64,000 nt of DNA, taken from NCBI GenBank assembly GCA_013215945.1, contig JABSOM010000002.1:62001-126000 (forward strand), given 5' to 3'. Positions 34,093-41,393 of this stretch are shown one piece after another (the stretch's first letter is position 1; each line of letters begins with the position of its first letter). Made by a program: the position numbers and the translations under genes. Source of the stretch: Campylobacteraceae bacterium. GTDB lineage: Bacteria > Campylobacterota > Campylobacteria > Campylobacterales > Arcobacteraceae. Under the pieces are notes generated by a model that was not told the origin of the DNA, searched no databases, and saw only the letters and a program-made list of their open reading frames with translations.

Positions 34093-34696
34093 TATGAGCT
34101 CATACAAAGTAACCTTTGCGTTTTTCTTTTGTCTGCAAGCAGAATTTAGTCATTACATTCCGGCATCTTCTTTTCTTGAAAAGAAGAAACAAGAAAGCAA
34201 CTGACACATTGATAAAGCCCTTCGGGTACCTAAATATTTTTATTTGTTAGCTAGGTTCAAAAACTCACTAAAACGTGCTAAAGAGCACATTTCTGACGTT
34301 CAAACAGTTTTCACCTTTTTCCGCTAAAAAATAAAAAGATTTAGCTTTTTCAAAGTCAGGGAAAGAGCCTAATGAAAAATTATTTTACTTTATATTTCAT
34401 CTCTATTCTTTTATATATCTTAAACAGAAAAAATCAATTATTAGTAAAATGTGGAGCGGAGATTCTGCCTTTGTTGAAACAGAGTGTTTGTTTTTTTCTT
34501 TCGAAACAGCTCGAAACTGCTTGAGTGTAAAGAAATATGCTCTTTAGCATATTTTAACGAGTTTTGCAGAGCAGAAAGAAGAAAACAATAAAGGAAGGTA
34601 GCTTTGCTTTCAACAACTTGGCAGTTGCTTCTTTTGTTACGTTTCTTTCAATAAAGAAAAGTAAAGAACGAATGCGCTAGCTTTCATGAGCTCTTA
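34093..34696 (+). repeat. Large structured intergenic repeat, copy 2 (~604 bp)
   Basis: Same orientation as copy 1. It begins TATGAGCTCATACAAAGTAA and ends GAGCTCTTA (34688-34696). Conserved blocks include AAGCCCTTCGGGTACC, GTGCTAAAGAGCAC, TTTTTCCGCTAAAAAATAAA, GTAAAATGTGGAGCGGAG and ATATGCTCTTTAGCATAT. The stem that is AGGATATGA/TCATATCCT in copy 1 is here AGGTTCAAAAACT/AGTTTTCACCT, so both arms changed together. The central A/T-rich part (34380-34440) is not conserved. No gene is inside. Confidence 0.85.
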
Positions 34697-34732
34697 TATT
34701 TCCTTAGCTTTCTCAAATCCAGAGAATAAAAG

Positions 34733-34747
34733 TGGACAGTCACCTTT
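34733..34747 (+). repeat. GTGGACAGTCACC short repeat
   Basis: A single degenerate copy of the GGGGACAGGCACC family, 40 bp right of copy 2 and after a second TTAGCTTTCTCAAA fragment of the large repeat (34703-34716). Confidence 0.55.
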
Positions 34748-34799
34748 ATGTTTGAAAAATTGATATAATTTAAAAAACAAAGTAAAAAAAAGAGTAAAT

Positions 34800-35153
34800 A
34801 TGAATGTAAAAAGTGAAACTTGTTTTTCTAATCATGATAAAAAACCTTTAAGTTTTTTTAGCTTAAAAGAGGAAGCTTTATCTTCAGCAAAATATGCAAA
34901 AAAGCGTTATGGACATAGTTTACTTCCTTATTTATGCGAAAAGTGCAAGATGTGGCATTTATCTCCTAAAAGTAGACATACACTTAGTGTTGAGTGTAGC
35001 TATTGTACAGATAGTAAGGGAGGATTAAAACAGTTATATGTTTCTAACTATAAAGCACAAAAAAGAGCAGATATTTTATTTAAAAGCAGTGGTGTTTTAT
35101 TAAATGTTTATTCTTGCCCTCATCAAAATGGCTTTCATCTTAGTAAAAAATAA
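34800..35153 (+). CDS. Small zinc-ribbon-like protein, unknown
   Basis: A 117-residue protein with two related halves: LPYLCEKCKMWHLSPKS (C-x2-C then W-H-L-S) and LNVYSCPHQNGFHLSKK (C-P then G-F-H-L-S), each preceded by a basic helix (KYAKKRYGH; YKAQKRADILF). A further CSYC pair lies between. The Cys/His spacing suggests metal binding, perhaps to nucleic acid. No characterised family is recognised. It is a stand-alone gene between repeat copies 2 and 3. Confidence 0.6.
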   Translation: MNVKSETCFSNHDKKPLSFFSLKEEALSSAKYAKKRYGHSLLPYLCEKCKMWHLSPKSRHTLSVECSYCTDSKGGLKQLYVSNYKAQKRADILFKSSGVLLNVYSCPHQNGFHLSKK

Positions 35154-35159
35154 AAAGAT

Positions 35160-35942
35160 TTAACGTGTATATTTATCTTGACTATGTATTTTTTTGAACA
35201 AGCCTTCTTTTTTGATTGAATTTAATGCTGACTGTAAAAGTTTAATTGTTTCATCAGGAGTATCTTTATGAAAAGCATAATATAGTTCTGCATCTTTTAA
35301 AGTATAAATGTTTTCATAGTTACTTAAGATAAAATTGTTTTTCTTCATTGCCCATTTTATTACATTTATTTCGTAAGCTAACAAGTCAAATCTGTTTCTT
35401 TGTAACATCAAGATTAGTTTATTACTTGCATCGGATCCTCCAATACTTCGAACATACTTTGGTTGTATATCTAATTTAAAAATGAGCTGCTCTCCAATAT
35501 CTTCTCTTACAACTCCTACAGAATATTTACTTATTTGAGAAATGTTTTTGATTTTGATTTTTTTTGATTTTTTTGCAATTAAGCCAATGCTTGTTTTTGA
35601 AATAGGGCCTACCCATTTGAATAATTTTTCTCTTTCTTTAGTTCTTGTTGTTGAGAATAAAGCATGGTTATTTTTAGTTAATGTATAGTGATATCCTCTT
35701 TGCCAAGGAATTAATACAATATCTTTACGTGTTTGTTTCGCATTCACTTTTTTTAACATTTCAAGTAATAATTCAACTGCAATACCTTCCATCTTATTAT
35801 TGCTTTTAAAGTTATAAGGAGGATAGTTTTCTGTCATAAATAGTATTTTATCAATTTGTTGTGCATATAGAATATTTGATGTAAATAATATAAATATTAC
35901 CAATTTAATATATTTTTTTAGTATCATTATTTCTTTTTTCAA
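35160..35942 (-). CDS. Periplasmic solute-binding protein (SBP_bac_3-like)
   Basis: A 260-residue protein with a signal peptide (IKLVIFILFTSNILYAQ) and a type II periplasmic binding fold: ILFMTENYPPYNFKSNNKMEGIAVELLLEMLKKV at the start, IPWQRGYHYTLTKNNHALFSTTRTKEREKLFKWVGPI in the middle and ALNSIKKEGLFKKI near the end. The YPPYN-F and W-x-R-x-[YW] patterns are those of transporter-independent members (often annotated transporter substrate-binding domain). An internal start at residue 6 (MILKK) is possible. No permease is adjacent, so it may feed a sensor rather than an importer. Confidence 0.82.
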   Translation of the reverse strand: MKKEIMILKKYIKLVIFILFTSNILYAQQIDKILFMTENYPPYNFKSNNKMEGIAVELLLEMLKKVNAKQTRKDIVLIPWQRGYHYTLTKNNHALFSTTRTKEREKLFKWVGPISKTSIGLIAKKSKKIKIKNISQISKYSVGVVREDIGEQLIFKLDIQPKYVRSIGGSDASNKLILMLQRNRFDLLAYEINVIKWAMKKNNFILSNYENIYTLKDAELYYAFHKDTPDETIKLLQSALNSIKKEGLFKKIHSQDKYTR

Positions 35943-36133
35943 GTTATTTCCTAAATTTGATTTATACTAACTGCTTCAGAAAATCTTCTACTATTATAAT
36001 ATCCAACTTTTGTTCTGTAAGTCTACCCCTTCTCAAAATAACATAGGGTTTACTCTATTTGTCTAATTACGTAAGAATACTGTTAAATATTTGAATACTT
36101 TTCAAAGATAAATGTGGACAGGATACTAAATTC
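35943..36133. other. Intergenic region with repeat remnants
   Basis: Part of a 723-bp gene-free stretch. GTGGACAGGATACTAAA at 36114-36130 is a degenerate short repeat that merges into the third large-repeat copy. Nothing else is recognisable here. Confidence 0.4.
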
Positions 36134-36491
36134 TTTAGCTTTCTCAAAGTCAGGGCAAGATCCTTATGAAATAAAATCTAACTCAAAAACTACTTTTTAT
36201 ACTTTTATCCTCTTAATCTACAAAAAAAGAAAAATATGATTAGTAAAACGTGGAGCGTGGTTCTGACTTTGTTGAAGCCGAGCGTTTATTTTTTGTTTCG
36301 AAACAGCCTGAAACTGTTTGAATGTTAAGAAAGGTGCTTTAATGCACGTTTTAATGAGTTTTGCAAGGCAGAAACACAAAATAATAAGAGAGGGAAGCTG
36401 AAAGCCTTCAACAACCGTCAGTTGCTTCTTTGTTTCTTTCTTGCAATCAAGAAAGAAAAAGAACGAATGCGCGAGCTTTCAGGAGCTCTTA
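36134..36491 (+). repeat. Large structured intergenic repeat, copy 3 (right part only)
   Basis: It starts with TTTAGCTTTCTCAAAGTCAG, the middle of copies 1 and 2, and runs to GAGCTCTTA (36483-36491). The left ~220 bp are absent. It is more diverged: ACGTGGAGCGTGG for ATGTGGAGCGGAG, and the hairpin AAATATGCT/AGCATATTT becomes an AA-GGTGC/GCAC-TT hairpin. The right terminal part with GTCAGTTGCTTCTTTGTTTC is kept. Confidence 0.8.
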
Positions 36492-36665
36492 TATTTTTGT
36501 ATAGTAGGGGAAGCAGTAGGTTAGTATTATCAGTTTAGGGGGTCTTATTCCAATTAGTTAAAAGTTTTATAGGTATAAGATTCTATAACTGCCAAAAAAA
36601 CTAATATAAACTACATAATAACCCCATCTTAAAATGTAATTTACAATTGGGGTTATTTTTTAATC

Positions 36666-36875
36666 CTATTGTTCTGCCGAGTATTCAATTATATCTCCAG
36701 GCTGACAATCAAGATGTTTACATATTGCGTCTAATGTAGTTAAACGCAAAGCTTTAGCTTTTTGGTTTTTTAAAATAGACAAGTTTTGCTCAGTTATTCC
36801 AATGAGTTTAGCCAACTCAATGGATTTCATTTTTCTTTTTGCCAACATCACGTCTAAGTTTATTATTATTGCCAT
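36666..36875 (-). CDS. Small XRE/Cro-type HTH regulator (YozG-like)
   Basis: A 69-residue protein starting at ATG 36873-36875, since the longer reading would include the GGAG ribosome binding site. It is almost entirely an XRE domain: INLDVMLAKRKMKSIELAKLIGITEQNLSILKNQKAKALRLTTLDAICKHLDCQPGDIIEYS. Such short regulators (MAIIxNLDxMLAxRK...) are consistently paired with DUF2975 membrane proteins, as here, with an 11-bp gap. The pair probably autoregulates; the 16-bp palindrome upstream of the operon is a candidate operator. Confidence 0.88.
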   Translation of the reverse strand: MAIIINLDVMLAKRKMKSIELAKLIGITEQNLSILKNQKAKALRLTTLDAICKHLDCQPGDIIEYSAEQ

Positions 36876-36886
36876 ATTATCTCCAA

Positions 36887-37429
36887 TCAAACAGTCAATT
36901 TATTTTCTTCAGTGATAGTTCTACCCTCATCCATAATCCACGAAATGACCAAAAAAAGAACACTCATAGCAATTATTCCGATTTCAAAAGAACCAAATGT
37001 AATATCAACATGTCTGCTTCCAATTGCATTGTTCCATGAGAATACGACACTTTTTACTGATTCATGTATTACTGAAAATAAAACCCAGAAAGCGAAAGCT
37101 TTTGCAATTTTTTTAAAAAGTGTAACATGTTCATTTGAGAAAATATTTCCAAGTATATACAGCGAAAATATTTTCTTTGTATTATATAAACCGTAAAGAA
37201 GAGCACCCAAAGGAAGTAAACTTGATACAAATCCTATTATTTGCAGTGTTAGGGATAAAGGTGCATCCATTATTGATATTGGAATTGAATTATCAAGTAA
37301 GAAGGATTGAGAAAAAGAATTTATATACAGCCAGTAGAAACTAAAATATATTGGCATAACGACAATAAGCCCAGTTATTAATATTTCAAATAACTTGCTA
37401 ACCTTTTTTATTTTTGAAATGTTGTTCAT
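36887..37429 (-). CDS. DUF2975 membrane protein
   Basis: A 180-residue protein with four membrane segments (about residues 14-36, 60-82, 108-128, 146-166). The region SLLPLGALLYGLYNTKKIFSLYILGNIFSNEHVTLFKKIAKAFAFWVLF matches the DUF2975 core (L-x-x-L-F-x-x-Y-x-x-G-x-[IV]-F-[ST]-x-[EK]-x-[VA]). It is first in an operon with the YozG-like HTH gene. Members are thought to modulate the partner regulator in the membrane, but the signal is unknown. Confidence 0.85.
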   Translation of the reverse strand: MNNISKIKKVSKLFEILITGLIVVMPIYFSFYWLYINSFSQSFLLDNSIPISIMDAPLSLTLQIIGFVSSLLPLGALLYGLYNTKKIFSLYILGNIFSNEHVTLFKKIAKAFAFWVLFSVIHESVKSVVFSWNNAIGSRHVDITFGSFEIGIIAMSVLFLVISWIMDEGRTITEENKLTV

Positions 37430-37485
37430 AAAATGCTCCTAAGAAATAAATATAAATGCATTCTACATAATTTATTATCATTTGT

Positions 37486-37522
37486 CAATATTAACTTATC
37501 GTTTTGCGATAAGTTAATATTG
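37486..37522. promoter_or_regulatory. Perfect 16-bp inverted repeat upstream of DUF2975 operon
   Basis: CAATATTAACTTATCG (37486-37501), loop TTTTG, and CGATAAGTTAATATTG (37507-37522) are exact complements. It lies 57 bp upstream of the DUF2975 start and is not followed by a T tract in either direction, so an operator is more likely than a terminator. Confidence 0.6.
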
Positions 37523-37766
37523 AATATCAATAATTCATGATTTTTATTTTAATTGGAAATTCATAGAACTGTATATCTATTTACTCACTTAATTAAGTAA
37601 GTATACTAACGCTGGTTTTCCACAGGGGTATCAAAATATTAGTACAATGAAACTTATAAGGAGTATTATAATGATACGTTTTAAACTATTAATACTAAGA
37701 CTAATTTAAGAGAAACTCTTTTGTATTAAGTATTTTGATTATTCACAAAATAATAAAGGAAATATT

Positions 37767-39002
37767 ATGTCTTTAGATAAACAACGATTAAAAAATGCAC
37801 TTTGGGGAATTTTTATTTCTGATGCTATGTCTATGCCAGCACACTGGTATTATAAAAGAGAGTATATTAAAGAAGGTTTTGATGGAGCTATCACGGGTTA
37901 TAATGATGCGCCCCATCCTCATCCTGAATCTTTTATGGTGGGAGGAGGCTATTTCCCAAATATCACAAAAGCCAAAGAACTTGGGCGTCCTTATGACATT
38001 CTTCATCAACATCTTCGTTTTTATAATACCAACTACAATCATGCAGATATAAAACTACGTGTTCATTCAGGGGAACATGCCAATGCAATGCCTAACTTAG
38101 AGGAAAGGTATCATTACCATCATGGTTTAAAAAAAGGCGATAATACCCTTGGCGCAAATCTTATGCGTGTACTTATGCGCTCCGTAATTAAAACCAAAGA
38201 ATACAATCAAGAACATTTTATAAATGAATTCACAAAGTATATGACTACGCCTGCTCTTAATAAAGATCCGTATTCAGAAATCTATATCAGATCTTGGTTT
38301 CATAACTATACAAATGGTGTACCTGCTCATGCTTGTGCCCAAGAACAAAGAAATGTTTGGTCTATAGGTTCAAGCGGGGGTGCCATTCGTCCGCTTTTAC
38401 TTTCCCTTACTTCCACGTCTGTTTTTCAAGCTTTAGGAGTAGCGTTGCAACATCAACAAATTACCCATAGGTCTGATAATGTAAGTTCTGCTTTAGGCTA
38501 TCTTGTACCTTTATTTCACGCACTTTTACAGAAAAAAGACCCAATGCTTACTTTAAAAGAGCATGCCTCTAAGGTTCAACTTATCAAAATAAAAGGTGCT
38601 GCTCTTTCAAAAACGTATGCAAAACATATGGGACCAGGAAATATTCCACAGGATGAAATGTGGAAAATCCATACAGAGTTTTCTGATGATACTCTTGATT
38701 TAGACTTTTTACTTGCTACGTATAGCGAAGATGAGATTTTAGGAAAAGTGTTTACTACGGGCTGTTATACAGAACACTCTCTTCCTGTTTTGTCTTATCT
38801 TTTGTATAAAAATAAATTTGATTTTAGAGCGTGTATTTTAGCCAATGCTAATGCTGGTGGGGATAATGTGCATAGAGGTATCTTATTAGGTATGTTAGTA
38901 GGTGCTGCAAACGATGAAATACCTCAAGATTTAAAAGAAGGACTTAGTTCTTATGAGACTATAAAGAGTGAAATAAATGATTTTGTAAATACTATTAAAT
39001 AA
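37767..39002 (+). CDS. ADP-ribosylglycohydrolase family protein
   Basis: A 411-residue protein with the ARH fold: the start LKNALWGIFISDAMSMPAHWYY (G-x-x-x-x-D-A-[ML]-x-x-P), the middle FSDDTLDLDFLLATY-type segment and the end ILANANAGGDNVHRGILLGMLVGAA, the equivalent of the metal-binding G-G-D-x-D-x motif. Here N replaces the usual second D (GGDNVH). The family removes ADP-ribose from arginine, nucleic acid or other acceptors. It lies at the right margin of the defence region next to an NADase system, which is suggestive but not proof of a link. Monocistronic, with AAAGGAAA upstream. Confidence 0.85.
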   Translation: MSLDKQRLKNALWGIFISDAMSMPAHWYYKREYIKEGFDGAITGYNDAPHPHPESFMVGGGYFPNITKAKELGRPYDILHQHLRFYNTNYNHADIKLRVHSGEHANAMPNLEERYHYHHGLKKGDNTLGANLMRVLMRSVIKTKEYNQEHFINEFTKYMTTPALNKDPYSEIYIRSWFHNYTNGVPAHACAQEQRNVWSIGSSGGAIRPLLLSLTSTSVFQALGVALQHQQITHRSDNVSSALGYLVPLFHALLQKKDPMLTLKEHASKVQLIKIKGAALSKTYAKHMGPGNIPQDEMWKIHTEFSDDTLDLDFLLATYSEDEILGKVFTTGCYTEHSLPVLSYLLYKNKFDFRACILANANAGGDNVHRGILLGMLVGAANDEIPQDLKEGLSSYETIKSEINDFVNTIK

Positions 39003-39069
39003 AAAGGATAACTCTTAATTAAAATAAATAATCTTCTTTTCATTAGAAATTGTAAATACTTTTGTTTTT

Positions 39070-39086
39070 GTGACGCAAACTGTGAC
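39070..39086 (+). repeat. 17-bp motif shared with 23311-23327
   Basis: GTGACGCAAACTGTGAC, followed by a further GC, identical to the copy upstream of the SIR2 gene. It lies in the short gap between the ARH and DUF2779 genes. Confidence 0.5.
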
Positions 39087-39187
39087 GCAGATTAGTTAAA
39101 ATAAATAATAAGACCTTAGGGGAATGGTGTTTTACTTAAATAAGTAGCGCGAAGATAATACAAATTATAGTAAAGGAAAATTTATAA

Positions 39188-40663
39188 ATGAAATTATCTA
39201 AATCCCTATATACTAAAGGAATACAATGTGTAAAAGCACTTTGGTTAAAGAAGTATAAAAAAGAAATATTAACACCTCCTTTGGAAGCTTCGCTTGCTAT
39301 ATTTGAGAGAGGGAATGAAGTAGGAGAATTAGCCTGCAAACTTTTTCCTAAGGGAAAAAAAGTTGTTTATTCTAAAGACTTCTCATCTATGGTAAATACA
39401 ACAAAAGAGTATATAGAACAAGGTGTGCGCAATATCTATGAAGCTACTTTCGTTTATGAGGGTATTTTAGTATTAGTAGATATTCTTGTAGTTAAAGAAG
39501 AGGGCGTTCATATATATGAAGTTAAAAGTTCAAGTCATATAAAAGACATTTATATTCATGATACTTCTATTCAAACTTATGTCTTAAAGAAACTTGGTTT
39601 TAATGTTCTAAGCTCAAACCTAGTACATATTAATAGTTCTTATATAAGAGGTGATTATTTAGATTTGTATAAATTTTTTACTGTGGTTAATATTAGTAAA
39701 GAAGTAGAAGATTTACAAAAAGATATTCCAGCTGTTTTAATAAACTTCAAGTTGTACTTAGATGATAAAATAAACGAACCCAATATTGATATAGGAAAAC
39801 ACTGTAAAAATCCATATCCTTGTGATGCCACAGAGTATTGTTGGACAAAACAAAGGCAAATACCTGTGTATTCAATTTTTAATATCTTTAATCTAGGAAG
39901 TAAAAAACAAATAGAGTTATATGATGAGGGCATTATAAACGTAGAAGATATCCCAGAAGACTTTGATATGACTTCTGCTCAAAAACAAGCCGTACAAAAC
40001 TATAAAACAAAAGAAACCTATATAAACAAAGAAAAAATACAAGAGTTTTTAAATACGCTTACGTATCCAATCTATCATCTTGATTTTGAGACCTTTCAAC
40101 AAGCCATTCCTCAATGGCAAGGTATATCTGCTTTTATGCAAATACCTTTTCAATACTCACTTCATATAGAACAAGAAGATGGAAGTATTGAGCATAAAGA
40201 ATTTTTAGCTCTTGATGGAATTGATCCAAGAAAAGAACTAAGCAAAAAGCTGTGTAAAGACATTCCTTCTGATGTAACAGTGCTTGCCTATAATATGAGT
40301 TTTGAGCAAGGTGTAATAAAAAAACTAGCTTCAAACTTTCCAAAGAAAAGTTCCCACCTTTTAGCAATCAATGAAAACATGAAAGACCTAATGTTCCCTT
40401 TTTTAAAAAAATATTACGTAAAACCAGAAATGAAAGGTTCTTACTCAATAAAGTATGTTCTTCCCGCTCTTGATAAAAAAATGCAAGAATCTTATAAAAA
40501 ACTCGAGGGTGTACAAAATGGAAGTCAAGCCATGAATGTTTATGCAAATTTATCTAAACAAGCTGAGGTAGATAAAAAAAGAATAAGAAAGAATCTTTTA
40601 AAGTATTGTGAATTAGATACTTTGGCAATGGTAAAGATACTTAATAAATTAAAGAAAATTTAA
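39188..40663 (+). CDS. DUF2779 protein: Cas4/RecB-like nuclease plus DEDD domain
   Basis: A 491-residue cytoplasmic protein. It begins LSKSLYTKGIQCVKALWLKKYK (Cys14 is the first cysteine of an Fe-S-type set). The PD-(D/E)xK core has D98 in VLVDILVV and E111-x-K113 in IYEVKSSSHIKD, then a cysteine group HCKNPYPCDATEYCW (about residues 205-219). The C-terminal DUF2779 part has YHLDFETFQQ (~297), LAYNMSFEQGVIKKLA and a late YCELDTLAMV, the D-E-D-D pattern of RNase H-fold exonucleases. DNA or RNA processing is likely; the substrate is unknown. It is a stand-alone gene. Confidence 0.85.
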   Translation: MKLSKSLYTKGIQCVKALWLKKYKKEILTPPLEASLAIFERGNEVGELACKLFPKGKKVVYSKDFSSMVNTTKEYIEQGVRNIYEATFVYEGILVLVDILVVKEEGVHIYEVKSSSHIKDIYIHDTSIQTYVLKKLGFNVLSSNLVHINSSYIRGDYLDLYKFFTVVNISKEVEDLQKDIPAVLINFKLYLDDKINEPNIDIGKHCKNPYPCDATEYCWTKQRQIPVYSIFNIFNLGSKKQIELYDEGIINVEDIPEDFDMTSAQKQAVQNYKTKETYINKEKIQEFLNTLTYPIYHLDFETFQQAIPQWQGISAFMQIPFQYSLHIEQEDGSIEHKEFLALDGIDPRKELSKKLCKDIPSDVTVLAYNMSFEQGVIKKLASNFPKKSSHLLAINENMKDLMFPFLKKYYVKPEMKGSYSIKYVLPALDKKMQESYKKLEGVQNGSQAMNVYANLSKQAEVDKKRIRKNLLKYCELDTLAMVKILNKLKKI

Positions 40664-40763
40664 TAGGAAAAATAGTTTGGATCTTATTTTTTAGAGTGAA
40701 TATGAATTAGGAGAAAAAAGAGCAGTAAAAATTAAATAATACATGCTTATATAATTGCGAAAT

Positions 40764-40781
40764 TGTCTTTTTTTTCCAATT
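40764..40781 (+). promoter_or_regulatory. Shared regulatory box TGTCT-T7-CCAATT, copy A
   Basis: The 18-bp sequence TGTCTTTTTTTTCCAATT is identical to 42256-42273. This copy lies 44 bp before the ATT start of the flavodoxin-fold gene, and the other 50 bp before the DoxX gene. The AraC gene lies between them, so it is the likely regulator of both. Confidence 0.6.
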
Positions 40782-40825
40782 TATTTTTTTTCATTTTATA
40801 TATACTTCTAAAAAAAGGATATATC

Positions 40826-41362
40826 ATTTCACACACAACACTTGTCATTATGGCTCACCCAAATATAGAAGGTTCAACATTTAATAAATATATAAAAGAA
40901 GAGTTAGAGGGGGCTAAGAATGTAATATACAAAGATTTAAGTTCTTTATATCCTAATTTTAAAATAGATGTTAAAAAAGAACAAGAAGATCTAATGAAAG
41001 CATCACGAATAGTTTTTCAGTTTCCTATGCAGTGGTACTCAAGTCCTGCTATTTTAAAACAGTATGTGGATTTAGTATTTGATTATGATTTTGCATATAA
41101 GATTGAAGATGGTACTTTTCAAGCCTTGCATTTAAAAGAAAAAGAATTTCGCTTATTAGTGACTATTGGCTCAAAAGAAGAGTCTTTTAGTGGAAAAGAC
41201 AGACTAAGTGTAAAAGAGTGTTTAAATGCCTATTCTTATACAGCAAAGATGTTAGGAATGAAAGAACTTGATCCTTGTTTGATTTATGGGACTGTTTATG
41301 AAAAATTTGGAAAAAAAGATTTTAGACAAATTACTAACTTACTAAAAGAATATATAGTATAA
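40826..41362 (+). CDS. Flavodoxin-fold NAD(P)H oxidoreductase with ATT start
   Basis: A 178-residue protein of the NAD(P)H dehydrogenase (quinone)/KefF-like family: TTLVIMAHPNIEGSTFNKYI (FMN-binding beta 1 loop), then ASRIVFQFPMQWYSSPAILKQYVDLVFDYDFAY (Q-F-P-x-x-W-x-x-x-P-A-x-L-K) and a GIGS-like VTIGSKEESF. No ATG precedes beta 1; an ATG at 40850 would delete the first strand. ATT 40826 has AAGGATAT at the same 3-bp spacing as the ATG of DoxX, whose leader is similar, so ATT is my start. It probably reduces quinones or other electrophiles under AraC control. Confidence 0.85.
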   Translation: MSHTTLVIMAHPNIEGSTFNKYIKEELEGAKNVIYKDLSSLYPNFKIDVKKEQEDLMKASRIVFQFPMQWYSSPAILKQYVDLVFDYDFAYKIEDGTFQALHLKEKEFRLLVTIGSKEESFSGKDRLSVKECLNAYSYTAKMLGMKELDPCLIYGTVYEKFGKKDFRQITNLLKEYIV

Positions 41363-41393
41363 TTCTTTTAGTATAAGAGCAGTTAAGGCAAAA

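Noticed and set aside
35160-35942. Functional ABC importer locus
   Set aside because: Only a binding protein is present; no permease or ATPase gene is nearby.
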